A stretch of DNA of 64,000 nucleotides. It comes from Hypoxylon rubiginosum. Its lineage: Eukaryota; Ascomycota; Sordariomycetes; Xylariales; Hypoxylaceae. How positions within the stretch are numbered: position 1 is the stretch's first letter; the number at the start of each line of letters is the position of its first letter. Shown in pieces: positions 22,447 to 35,400 of the stretch. The stretch spans positions 434,001-498,000 of the forward strand of contig CADCXA010000009.1 in assembly GCA_902806565.1 (NCBI GenBank). The letters are read 5' to 3'. The translations under genes were made by a program, and so were the position numbers. The notes beneath the pieces were generated by a model. It saw only the letters and a list, made by a program, of their open reading frames with translations. It made no database searches and was not told the DNA's origin.

Positions 22447-24661
22447 AAAGCCGAAAACCTTTATAGCTTGTGAACCAATACACGTTGTTTGTTTAATCGT
22501 TAGGTTAATCGTTAGGGCTTCTACTCTCCCACAATGATCCCTTGAAAACGAAAGGAAGAGAGTGAGAGGATTAATACCCTCTAGTTTACCTAGTCTGCTC
22601 CGACAGGCAAAAGCAATAATTGGGCAGTACATTTGCCGAAGGTTGGCCAGTTCATAGCGATGTAGGTAGTGTACAAATGAAAAAAAAAACAGTTATCCGT
22701 TTAACCTACATGCCTTAGTCAGACGGGCAGTTTCGCCCCTTTTGGTGTGCTATAGTCATCAAATAAGCACTTGCACCTGTTTGCTTGCGTACCGCTTTTT
22801 GTTCGTCTGGAACCCAACCAATCATAATTGCATATTTTAACTTGAATTCGCCTCGGAGATGACCTCGCCAAGTCAGTGCCAAGTCAGTGCGGTAATTTTG
22901 TTTACCGGTGCTGAAAAGAAACGTCTTTAGGATTGTTTGCGTAGAGCTGAAAGAAACGAGCCTAAGCTTCCCACGGTAGTATAATGCGAGACGAGACAAA
23001 TTCCATCACCCCTATTTTAGGAGAACGCATTCAGTGTGGCTGCATGAGGCATGTAATTAGGTTTGAATACTACCTCCGAAGGAGGTGTGGCTATCAAAAC
23101 TAAACTAGGCGTTCCCCTGGAAAGCAGGTAGGCAGCCAATAACCCATTTCTGTCAGGAACCGCGTAAATTGGCTGTCTGTCATGAGTGGCTGCGAGACGG
23201 AGGATCTTGCCCCTTATCGTACCACATCCGAACAGGGCTTCAACCACGTGGGAATCATACTAGCCAAGAAGCACGTGCATATGCGGATGGCACCTAGATA
23301 CAAGTTTTAAGGTCGTCTTGCCAAGATCTGAGCCATGCCGTGCCTGCATTGATGGGGACCAGGAATCTCCAAGTGATACTGAGAATTGGCGCAGAGAAGT
23401 CGTGATAATATTGCTTATAAACTGTGCTATCAGTGGGTGTAAGCCCCCCTTATTTATAGAATGTTCATAGAGTGCTGTATAGATAGCTGGCGACCCATCT
23501 GGCCAGCCTTCGCATCGGGAATAATAGGCTCTGATATTCAGAAGCGTGATGAAAATGCAAGGGAAAAAAGGAGGAGGAAGAGGAAGAAGAAATCTGTCAC
23601 ACGGCCATATGCACCTAAGGGATCGCTGGTAACCTCCGGGCCATACTATGAATAGGATCCGAGCAATAGAATAAGCCACTATAAGATATAAGAGGTTTAT
23701 TGAGAATTGGGCTGCAGTATTGCAGCCTAGCAAGGCGCCATGGCGCCTAAGATGGAAGCCTTATTTAAATTAGATACTCCGAGGCTCAGGCATAAATAGG
23801 TCGGCATTTATCCTTCTTTGAGGAAGAAGAATAGTAAGGACCTTAGGACGAAAGAGAATTATTAGTTGAATTGAATAATAGCCCTTATCACAAAATCGCT
23901 GAAGAGGAATGATATTGCCAACTGTCATAAAAATACACTGAACACTCTATAAATAAGGGGGTTTTAGGTTTTACACTCTGCAAATAGCATAGCTCTTGCT
24001 TATAACAAAGTGATTAGAGCAACTATATATAGCCTTCTCGAAAACAGTTAAAGGTATACATAAAGATATATTTTCTATTAACCTATATCGTTATAATGAG
24101 ATATCGACTGCCTAGTGCCCCCTTTCTCCTTAATCCGGTATGGTATCTTAACTACGTCAATGTAGGCTCTCATTACTTTGCTCCTATTCATAATCTTTAT
24201 ATATATATAAATATCGAAACCATCACACGGTTAGTTTTATATACTTGTTGCTGCTAAATAAAAGACCAATTGGTCCTTCCGTATATATTTCCCGCATACG
24301 TCACTATCAAAAGGCTACACTTTAAATCTTCAGACCATTTATGGACTTAAAAGAGGCTTTTAATTAGCTTTTATGAGTAGTTACAATCTGGTTACCATAA
24401 TGGGCTTATTTTCCCCTTTTTATCAGGATGCCTCAATCACTAGATATGGTTGGACATCGTTAAGCTGTGCTGCGTGAATGAATAGGGGTTTCTCTGTAGA
24501 CAGCTAAGTCTGCTTTACAGCGTGACACGCCTGACAGTATTGGACCCTTTATCCGAATGCAATATATGCAATCGACGCACCTACTCGGGAGGCCTCTATT
24601 GGCGGGGAGTAATGGGCTAGTGTAATACCTTAGTTAGCAATTCTATTCCCTGGCGTTATGA
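22447..24661. other. Intergenic region carrying a small inverted-repeat element
   Basis: The genes on either side converge. Apart from the element at 23431-23980, nothing coding is supported. The part from 23990 to 24450 is AT-rich with tatatata runs. Confidence 0.5.
23431..23980. mobile_element. MITE-like element with terminal inverted repeats
   Basis: Bases 23445-23467 and the reverse complement of 23939-23961 match at 22 of 23 positions; the one difference is a G/A transition. Outside these cores the similarity continues: CAGTGGGTGTAAG at 23431 faces CAGAGTGTAA read back from 23980, with a short length difference between. The ends thus begin with CAG, as in several Tc1/mariner-type fungal elements. 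The 550-base interior encodes no transposase. No clear target-site duplication is visible. It is best read as a non-autonomous element or its remnant. Confidence 0.55.
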
Positions 24662-26081
24662 TTATGTTCTTACCTTGGGATGTGGCACGGAGTCGATATG
24701 AGAAACCCACTGCGATTGACCGATATCTGAAGGGGTGAAGTCAAGCTTCCAAGGTCCGCTGACGAGGAAGTTCAGGGGGAATCCTGGATCGAAGGGGACG
24801 GCATTGTCGATTGCGTCCATCTCCTCTTTTGATAGTGAAATGGTGAGGGCATCGGCGTTGGCGCGGAGATGCTCAACCTTGCGCCCGCCAACAATTGGAA
24901 ACACATAGGGCGTCTTGTGGTAAAGCCATGCCAAAGCCTGCACCCGGAATTAGCGAGCACGAGAGTTAGATGAAGACTCGAGGCTACACGCACGATTGCC
25001 TGTACGCTCTTCCCCTTGGAATTCGCGATACCCTCCACGACCTTGGAAACCTGAATATCCGCCTCGCTCGCTGGTCTAAAGTTGTGGTTACGTCCCTCTG
25101 GATTGGCCTTTCGAGATTCGCGCTCCGCTTCGCTTTTGAGGTGGCCTCGGCTAAGCGCCCCCCATGGACAGATACCCATGCCTTGAGCTCTGCACATGGG
25201 GATAATCTCGCGTTCCATGTCTCGGTAAGAGGCAGACCAGCGCCCTTGGTACAAGACGAAGGGGCGCAGACCATGATCGCGTGCATCTTTAACCCTCAGT
25301 CAGTGCCTTGCTTGCGGCTCACTATTTCATGATTTGCCCTTACATTGGTTTGCCTGGCTCACGATCCAGGCCGGCACGTCAGAAACCCCGAGATAGAGGA
25401 CCTTGCCACGGACGACCCAGTCGTTCAGCGCATGCATAACCTCTTCAATCGGAGTTGTGAAGTCCCACCTATATCATAGATTAGTTACAAGATTCAGAGA
25501 GGTAAGTCTGGAGGTTACGAGACCAGTGAACGTAAAGAATGTCAATGTAGTCTGTCTTGAGCTTCTTCAAGCTGGCATTGATCGAGTGGTGCAAGCTCTT
25601 GGCCGAGTTTCCCGTGAAATTGGACTGGATCTCGGTAGCTATGGCGTGTCGTCTGTAGCCGCCCGTGTATTTGGTTGCGATAACCATCTGGTCTCGCACA
25701 CCGCGCTTTTCAAGCCACTCGCCAATCCACGTCTCCGATTCTTCGTCCTGGTACATGTTGGCACTAGGCCGGGTCAGAGCCAAGTGATACGGAGGCTTTC
25801 AGGGGGATTTACGTATCAATGAAGTTGCCGCCCATTTCGTAATAAGCGTCCAACATCTCAAACGACTGTTCCTTGCTACACTCGCCCATAAAGTCGTTCC
25901 TACGAGAGTCAGCAGCAGGCTACTGGATAGGGGAAGAGAGGCTGTATGTTGCTCACCATTTGGTACCGAAGTTCATAGCCCCCAGACATAATGGGGACAC
26001 CTTGATCCCGGAAGACGGGCTAAGTAGCCTATGGTAGCCCAGCGGGTTCTTGGGCTTCGGGGCCGGCTGGAAGTGCGTCAT
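24662..26081 (-). CDS. Aldo-keto reductase (norsolorinic acid reductase / aryl-alcohol dehydrogenase type)
   Basis: Six exons (26081-25957, 25899-25813, 25763-25524, 25468-25344, 25286-24994, 24937-24662) join in frame to 381 residues. The catalytic tetrad is complete: Asp70 and Tyr75 in NFIDTANMYQDE, Lys102 in VIATKYTGG, His150 in LYVHWWDFTT. The C-terminal NADPH-binding part is recognisable by VFPIVGGRKVEHL, and VPFDPGFPLNF is typical of this fungal subgroup. The donor of intron 3 reads GTCTCG, a weak but phase-correct site. The enzyme would reduce an aldehyde or ketone with NADPH in the cytosol; the substrate is unknown and no polyketide synthase lies nearby. It is intact although the RIP-mutated block begins only 0.9 kb upstream. 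Confidence 0.88.
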
Positions 26082-26188
26082 TCTGCGATTCCTCAGAAAT
26101 CTACAAATACGTTTAACAATGCTCTTTGAATTGGACTTCAATGAATTTGACAAAATATACGAGGTGGCTACACGATGTACCATAGACA

Positions 26189-26197
26189 CTATATAAT
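26189..26197 (-). promoter_or_regulatory. TATA-like box of the aldo-keto reductase gene
   Basis: TATATAGT on the minus strand, about 110 bases upstream of the ATG at 26081. Confidence 0.4.
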
Positions 26198-26893
26198 GTG
26201 AGGCATACAGCGGAGATTAGTGGTTTAATGCCTAATTCCCATTAATTCCGTCTTAAGCCCAGCGCGACATTCAATTCGACACCCCTTCTGAGCGGAGAGC
26301 GAGGAGTCGCGAAGCCGGCGGATGTTAACAGTGGTATTCTTGAGGGGGCATCGCAGATTTTATGCATTAAGACGTGTGAGTTACCTAAGGTGCCCCATAA
26401 TCTATGAAAATAGGTTCGGATTGGGAAGTGCAGAATTACTAATGTTATTCTATCTCCTACGGTTTTAGATAGGGAATAACTTCTAACTGATATGAATAAA
26501 GATATCACAATATAGCCTCAAAGTGGTCTTAGGTTGCGGCTTCCTTGAAGATAATTGCGAGCCAACCCGATAAGACATCTCATGATAACCATTTTTAGAA
26601 AACGGGCTTTTCCTATTGCAGCTGGGTAAATACAACCCTACCAGAAGTTCGAAGAGAGAGACCAACCTGACTTGAGATAAGCGTAAATGGCCCAATCAAC
26701 ACAATTCCTAGGGTTCTACAAGAAGTTTATTAACACCTTTGCTCTCCATGGACTCGATACTACTTCAGGGCTCTAGCGTTTATGTTTTCTTCCTGTGTTT
26801 TATAAGTCGCTTAACTCTTCGCAGCGCGGTTCATGCTATTGTCTAGATGCATACAATATTCTCACTCATTCTTCAGCTTAATGCAAAGAACTT
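26198..26893. other. Spacer between the reductase gene and the AT-rich block
   Basis: Ordinary base composition with no gene that I can support. Its right end runs into the unmutated outer repeat at 26894. Confidence 0.5.
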
Positions 26894-27043
26894 GTTCCAG
26901 GCACCCACGTGGTCTGTGCACTTAAAGTGGTCTGTGCTCTGGAGAGCTTTTAACTTGGCTTCGCACTTAGCTTAGATTCCTAGAAACTAAGTTTTTTATA
27001 TTATTTTTTTATATTTATATTGTTTTTTAAATAAATATAATAA
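26894..27043 (+). repeat. Left outer direct repeat, mostly unmutated
   Basis: These 150 bases align without a gap to 50801-50950 (offset 23,907). Over the first 100 bases all the many differences are C here and T there, or G here and A there, with no transversion. The last 50 bases are nearly identical AT-rich sequence in both. This is most simply the LTR-type end of an element whose right copy was mutated by RIP. The repeat may extend further left with small indels, where alignment becomes uncertain. Confidence 0.85.
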
Positions 27044-30000
27044 GTTATATATTTTTTATAATATTTTTTTTATATATTTTTAGTAATTATTTTATATTAA
27101 AATATATATTAAACTTAAAATAATTAATTTTATTTAAATTATAATAATTTTATATTAAATTAATAATTTATTATTTTTTTTAATAATAAAATTCTTAGCT
27201 TTAAAAAATTTATAATAAAAACTTAATAAAATATTAACTTATAAATATTAATATATTAAAATTTATATATAAAATTATAAATTAATAATTTAAATAAATA
27301 ATATTAAATTAATTAAAAAATTATAAATTTAATTTACTATATAATTTAATATAAATTATTAACTTTTTTTTTTATTAAATTTAAGATTTTTAATTTATTA
27401 TATTTTTTTATTTTAATTATTAAAAATTATTATTAAAATTTTTAGTTTTTAAAAAAAAATTTTTTTTTATATTTATTAAATTAAACTTATAAATAATTAA
27501 CTTATTTAATTATTTAAAAACTTTTATTTATATTAAGTTATTTATTAAATTTAAAATATTAATTAAAAGCTTTTAATTTAAATATTTTTTATATATTAAA
27601 ATAATATTTATTTTATAAATATATAATTTTATATTTTATATAAAAAACTAATAAAATAATAAATAACGGTTTTTATAAAATTTAATTATAAATTCCGATA
27701 AATTATTTTAATTTTTAATAATTTTTTTTATATCGATTAAATAATTTATATATATATAAGGTTTTTTAAATAAAAATATTTAAAAAATATTTTAAAAATA
27801 TATATTAAATATTAATATTTAAAATAAATACGATATTATAATAATAAATATTATATAATTTATAAAATATAATATAAGTAAATATTATAATATTTTTAAA
27901 AAAACTAAAAATAATATATTTTTTTATTTATTTTATTATATTTATTGTTTATTATAATTAATTTAGGTTTTATTTTTCCTTTTTTTATTTATTAAAAAAC
28001 AAGTTTAATTTTAAAAAATAAAACTGTTTATTTTATATTATTATAATTTATATAAATTATATAGGTTTTATTAAAAATATTAAAATAATATTTTAAAATA
28101 ATATTAAAAAAAAGATTTAAAAATAATATTAAGCTTATTATATAAAGGTTTTTTAAATATTTTTAATAAATCTTTATATTTAAACCTTATTTAAAACTAT
28201 AAATCGTGGAAAAAAAAAAAGATTTTTATGTTTTTTATAAATAAATTATAAAATTTATATTAAAAAAATTTAAGCAGTTAATTCCTTAGTTATATTATAA
28301 GATTTTTTATATTAAACTTATTAATAAAGTTTTTTTTAAAAAGTTTTAAACGGATTTTATTTTTATAATTAATTATTTTAAAAAATTTAATATTAAAATT
28401 TTATTTAAATTTAAGCTTTTTATTATAATTAATATTATAAAAAATTAATATTTAAATTAATATAAGTTTTTTAAATAAAATTTCGTTAAAAAAGTTTTAC
28501 TTTAAATTTTATTTTAAAATAAGTTTATTTAATATTATAATAATAAAAAAATTTATATTAAAGTTTTTTATAATAATATTACTACCGGATTTAATAAAAA
28601 TAAAAATTTAAATAATAATTTCATTTTAATTAATATTAAATTTAAGATTATTAATTATAAAGTTAAAAGTTATATTTATAAATATCTTAAAAAACTTTTT
28701 TAATATTTTTATTATAAAAAACATTATAAAAAAAACAGCGATAAATATTAGATTTTTTATTTAAAACTTAAGTTTAAATAAAAAAAAAACATTAAAAATA
28801 ATAATAATAAGTTTTTAAAATTTATTAAAATATTTAAAGGTTTTTTAATAATTTATATTAAAGTTTTTATATATTTACTATTATTTTAAATTCGTTTTAT
28901 AAATTTTTATATTTTAAATAATCTTTTTAATTTTAATATAAAATTAATTATATTTATTATTAATATTAATAATATTTATATAACTTTATAATTTAATATT
29001 TATATTTTTATAGTTATTAATTTTAATTTATATTATTATAATTTTTTATATAATATTTACGTTTTTAATTTAAGTTATTTAATATATTTAATAAATAATA
29101 TTAAATAATTTATAAAATATTATTTATTTTTATAGCTTAAAAAAATACTTAAAATAATTAATAATAATATTAAAATCTTTAAAATTAATATTATATTAAT
29201 AAAAATTTATTAAAATAATAACTTAATTATTATTTTTTAATATAAAACTTAGTTTTACTTTTTTTTTTTAATTAATTTAATTAATAATAATTAATTTAAA
29301 AAAAAAAAAATTATTTATAATAATATAAAAAATATATTTATTTTTAAAAATAATTTTAAGAAAAAACTTATTAAAATAAATTAATATTATAATTTTAAGA
29401 TTTTTAAGCTAATAAAAATCTTTAATTTTATATATTAATTTTACGTTATATATATAATAATTAATATTAAGTTTATATATAAAAAGTTTATATATATAAG
29501 TTTTAATAAAATTAAAAAAACTTATTATTATTATAATTTTTATTTAAAGATTTTAATATAATTTTTTTTTTATAATATTTATATATAATTAAAAGTTAAA
29601 CGTTAAATATATTATTAATTATTAATTTTAATATATTATTTATTATAAATTATTTTTATAGATATTTTTTTTTATAATATTAAAAAACTTATTAGTTTTA
29701 AATATATAATTATTTTTATTAATAATTATATAAACTATAAATAATTTAAATTTAAATATAAAAAAAATTAAATTTTTATAATTATTAAAAAATTTATCGC
29801 TAAAATTAAATTATAAATTAAATTAAAAATTTAAATTATATATATTAATAATAATAAAAAGTTTTTTAGTAAAAATAATATAAAAAATAAATGTTTAAAT
29901 TATAATATCTGTTTTAAAATTATTATATTTAATACGTTAAAATAAAATAACCGTGTAAAAAAATTTAATGTTTTTATAATTATTTTTTTTAAATTAATTT

Positions 30001-31510
30001 TAATTATTTTTTAACTATTTATTTTTTTTTAACCTTATATTAAAAAAGTAGTTATTATAATAATTAATTTACTTTTTATTAAAATAAATAAAATATAAAA
30101 ATTTTTATATAATAAGTTTTATAAAATATTAAACTTTTATAAAAAAATTTATTAAAATTATTTATTATATTTTTATATTTTTAATGTTATTATTTAGGTT
30201 TATAATAAAAAAGGTTTTAAAAATATAAAATATATTTTTTATATTTATAAAAGTTTTATAGTTAATTATATTAACTGTAAATTTAAAATTTATAAAATCT
30301 AGGTTTTTTTATTTTATAAAGTTATTAAAATAAAAGATATTATTTTTAATAAATAATTAAAATATTAAGATAATTTAAAGAAAAATATTAAATATAATAT
30401 TATTTTTAAAAAACTTAACTATAAAAAAGTTAATTAATTTTAAGTTAATATTTATAATTATAATATTTTTTTAAAACTTTATTTATTTATAAGTAAATTT
30501 AAATTATTAAAAACGTTAAATAAATTAATTTAATAATTTAGTAACTTTTTATTATAATATAAAAATAATTATTAAAATCCGGTTTATTTTATATATTTTT
30601 TTTAAATATATAATTAATATATTTTAATTAAATATACTTAGAACTTTTATTTATTAAATAATTAATAAATAATTATTTAAATTAATATTTAAAGCTTTTT
30701 TATTTAATTTAAATAAAAAAGATTTTAATAATATTTTTAAAAACTTTATATTTAAAAGTTTTTTAAGATTAAATATAAAAAATAAATATATTTTTTTTAA
30801 TAGGTTTTAATTAATTAATTAAAATTAATATAAAACACTTTTTTTTATTATTAAAGATTTTAATAAAAATATTAATTTAATTAAAAATAACGTTAATTTA
30901 ATTAAATAGTTTTATTATTTAATTTATTAAAAATTTAAAGTTAATTATAATATTATTTAAATATTTTATAATTTAATTAAAACGGTTTTATTTATTTTTA
31001 TTAATATGGTTTTTTTAATAATTAATAAAAAATAAAAAAAATTTAAAGTTTTTATTTTAACCTTTTTTTAAGTTATTTTTATTTTAACACTTTTTTTTAT
31101 AAAGTTTTTTAAAAAAACTTAAAATAACTTTAAATTTTAAAAAGTTTAAAAATTAACTTTTAACGTTTAAATTTAAAATTTAATTAATTATAAGATTTTT
31201 AAATTAATTAATTTATTTTTTAAAATTAAAACTTTATTTATTAAATAAATATTAAATTAAAAGTTTAATTTTAATAATAAATAAAAATATAATTAAATTT
31301 AACTTATTATTTATAATAATTATTAAATTAAAAACCATTAAATTATATAAAATATATATATAATTATAATAAATTTAATATTAATTAAAATATTTTTTAT
31401 TATTATAATTATTAAAAATATTAATTATAAATAATATAATATTAAAACTATATTTTTTATAACTTTATTTTTAATAATATTATTATTTATTATTACTAAT
31501 TATTTAAATA

Positions 31511-31791
31511 TTATAATAAAATATAGCGATTAATATTTTATAAAAAATTATATAATTACTTTATAATTAGATTTTTTTTATTTTTTTTTTTTAAAAAACT
31601 TATAAAACCTTTTATATAATTAAATAATTATATATTATAAAAATATACACTTTTTTATAAAATATTTTAAATATATTAATTAAAACATTTTTTAAGTTAT
31701 TTCTTAAATTAAATATAATTTAAAATAAATAATAATATAATTATTATTTAAGTTAAAAATTACTAATATAAAAATAAAGTTTTATTATAAT
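31511..31791 (+). repeat. Left long terminal repeat of element A
   Basis: Aligns without gaps to 43423-43703. Differences are mainly C/T and G/A in both directions (for example AGCGAT against AATAAT), as expected if each copy suffered RIP separately. Confidence 0.75.
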
Positions 31792-32245
31792 TAGCGATTA
31801 TTATAAAATTTAAACCTATAATTTTAATTTTAAAAAAACTATATTAATTTTAACTTAATTAATAAAAAATCCTAAGAACTTTATTTTATATTTTATTAAA
31901 AAATTGTTATTAACTTTAAAAAACTTCACTATAAATTAAAATTTATATATTTAATAAAACTTAATATTTTAAAAAAAACCCCAGGCTTAAAATTTTAACG
32001 TAAATTAAATTATTTTATATTAATCGCCGTAAATTTACACTAATTAAACTATTAAATTAATAAATAAGTTATTTTAATATTATAAAATAATTAAAATCTA
32101 TAAAACTTATTAAATATAAAAAACTTAATTAAACGTTACTTTAAATAAAATTATAATTAAAAACTTTAAATTAAAATATTTATTTTAATTATTAAAATAT
32201 TATAATTAAAAACTTAAAAATTAAAAACTTAAAAATTAAAATTAT

Positions 32246-32414
32246 AAAACTTAATAATAAAACTTAATAATAAAATTTAATAATAAAATTTAATAATAAA
32301 ACTTAATAATAAAACCTAATAATAAAATTTAATAATAAAACTTAATAATAAAATTTAATAATAAAACTTAATAATAAAATCTAATAATAAAACCTAATAA
32401 TAAAACCTAATAAT
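32246..32414 (+). repeat. Tandem array, thirteen 13-base units
   Basis: Thirteen consecutive units of AAAAYYTAATAAT. All variation between units is at positions 5 and 6, which read CC, CT, TC or TT; the rest is invariant. The ancestral unit was probably AAAACCTAATAAT or a more GC-rich form. It lies 455 bases inside the left LTR of element A. Confidence 0.85.
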
Positions 32415-35400
32415 AAAATTTAAAACCTAGAAACTTAATAAATTAAAACCTAGATATTTAATAATAAAACCAAGATATTAAAATCTTTAAAAACTTAAAC
32501 TTTCGTTTAAAATAATTACTTAAATAATTATATATTATAAAATATAAAACTAAAAAACTTTAATTAATATTATAAACATTAACATAAAAATATATACTAA
32601 TATACCTTAAAAAAAAAAACTTATTTAAAATATTAAAAACCTTAATTTTATAAACCAAATTATTTTTAATTTAATTAAATATTAAATAAAACCAGTAAAA
32701 AAATCTTATATTTTAAAAAAACAAATTCTTTAAAAATATTTATAAAATTTATTTTATTAATTTAACTTATTATTTTAATAATAAAACTTTTATTTGGATT
32801 AATAATAACATTTTTATAAAAAATATAATTACTTATTAATAATTTAATTAATAATTTAATTAATATTTTAAAAAATATAAACTTTAAAAATAATACGTTA
32901 CGTTTTTAAAAAAGCTTATTAAAAAACGTAAAAACGAAATTAAAAAAAATTACTTAAAAAACCTTATATATGTTTTTAAAATAAAACTTTTTATTTAATA
33001 GCTTTTTTTTATAATTAATAAATCACTTATTATTTATTTTTTTATTTGCTTTTTTTAAAAAAAACCTTTTTAAGTATTTATTAAATATTTTAAAATTAAA
33101 TATAAGCCTTATTAATTTTATTATCATTAATATAAAAAACTAAAATTTTAAAAATATTTTTAAGAAATTAATTAAAGTTAACTATAATATTAATTTTATT
33201 TAAAAATAACTTTTACTTAATATTTTTTTTTTTATTATATTTTAAAATAACTTTATTTTAATAATTATATTAACTTTTAATTTTATTATTTTAAATAATA
33301 TAAACTTAATTATAATTATTAATATAATTATTAATAACTTAAAAACTATAAATTAAAAAAAAAGTTATATAAAAATATATTTATATTTATTTTTTTTTAT
33401 TATAAACTTAAGGTAATAAAAAGATATTTAATTTAATAAGTTTTATATATTTTAATAATTATTTAATTTTAATTAATACTTTATTTAATTTAAATATATT
33501 AATTAGTTTAAGATTTTTAAAACCCCTAGGTTTATATTTTTTTTAAAAATTAAACGTAAAATTAAAACCTTAATTTTTAAATATACTACTTAAAAAAAAA
33601 TAAAAAACAAGTTTAAAAAAACTTTTAATATTATTAACTTAAAATAACATTTAATAATTTAAAATTAAATCGACGTTTTAAAAAAAAAAATAAAAAATAT
33701 AAACTTTTTTAAAATAATTAACAGTTTAATTTTTAATTATAAAGTTATTATATTTAAAACTAAATTATAAAATAAGTTAATTAATAATAACGTTTATTTT
33801 TATATATTATAAAAACTTTTATTTTTAACTATTAAAAAGCAGTTAGTTATTTATATTAAAAAAAGCTTTAATAATCTAAAAATTATAAACTTTAAAAACT
33901 TTAAAAAAATAATAATTAAATAAATAAACTTTTATTTATAGATTTTTAATATAAATAAAAACAAGATTATTATTAATTATATTAAATATAATTTAAATAA
34001 TAAGAATAATAATAATATTATTAATTAAAAAACTTAAAAAGTTAAAATTAATATTTAAACCTTATTAAAATTTACTATAAAAAAAAGCTTATTTTCGCCA
34101 CTTTTAATTAATAAAACTAATAAACTTATTAAATAGCTTTTTAAAATAAAAATCTAGAATATTAATTTAAAAAAAAAGATTAAAAATATAAAAAATAAAT
34201 TTTATAGTTTTAACTTTTATTTTAATAATTAAAATTTATATTAAATTAAAACCGTTATATTAATTAATATATTAAATATAAAAGGTTTTTTTTTTAACTT
34301 ACGAATTAATTAAACTAAATTATTAATTAATTAAACCTTATTAAATTATTAATAAATATTTAATCTAAAATATATAAACTTAAAATTAAACTATAATTTT
34401 TAAAACTATTATTTTTATAAAAATACCTTTTATTTTATAATAAGTTATAAAATAATTAAATATTTAAATAATAATAATATTTTATATTATAATTATATAA
34501 ATAGAAAATATATTTTAAAAAAAACAATAAAAAATATAAAATTTATAAATATTTTAATCTTTAAATATATTATTATTAAAATATATTATTAAAAAGTTTT
34601 TATTAAAAAAAATATTTTTAATTATATTAAAAAATATAATTTAAATAATAACTTAATTATTTATTATATAAAATATTATTAAATATAAATTAAAATCTTT
34701 TATAAAATATAAATAAAAAAAAAAAAAAAAAAGCTATAAAAATTTTATTTATAAAAAAGATTAAATTAAACTAATATTTTTTATTTAAATATTAATTTTA
34801 TTTTAAACTTAAATAATAACTTAATTTTTAATAATTTAAATATATATATTTATTATTATAAAAAATAAATATAAAAGGATTTTAATTAAATTAAAATACA
34901 TGTAATTTTTTAAATAAAAAACCTTAATTAAATTTTTAATATTAAATAAAAAATAAGTTTTAAAAAAAACCTTATTAATATTAATATTAAAAATAAAAAT
35001 AATAACGTTAAAAAAGTTTTATAAAAGCCTTTAAAAGTTATCGATTTTATTAAAAGTTTAAAACTTATTAAAACTAGCGCTTTTTTTAATTATAAAATTT
35101 AAAAATTTTAACTTAAAAAAATTATAATTAATTTAAATAAGTAATTTTTAATTATTTAAAAAAAAATAACTTAAATAATACCAGGATTTATAAGCTTATT
35201 TAAAAATATATTAAATAAATTATAAACTTATTTTATTTTTATATATATTATTAAGTTTATTACTAAGAAATATAAAAAAAACCTTATTAATATAAATAAA
35301 ATAAACTTAAAATTTAAAACTTAAAAAAACCTTATTTAAATTAATTTAATTAATAAAAAGGAATTTTTATTATCGCTTTTTTATATAAGTTTTTTTTATA

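Noticed and set aside
23260..23733. 157-codon open frame on the minus strand
   Set aside because: It overlaps the inverted-repeat element, has no transposase motif and crosses its left end.
14098..26081. Secondary-metabolite cluster made of regulator, P450, reductase and membrane sensor
   Set aside because: There is no backbone synthase, the genes are up to 3 kb apart and on mixed strands, and Cip1 and the bicupin point to extracellular carbon metabolism instead.
32246..32414. CRISPR-like or regulatory array
   Set aside because: Units are contiguous 13-mers with no spacers, in a eukaryotic transposon; it is a simple minisatellite.
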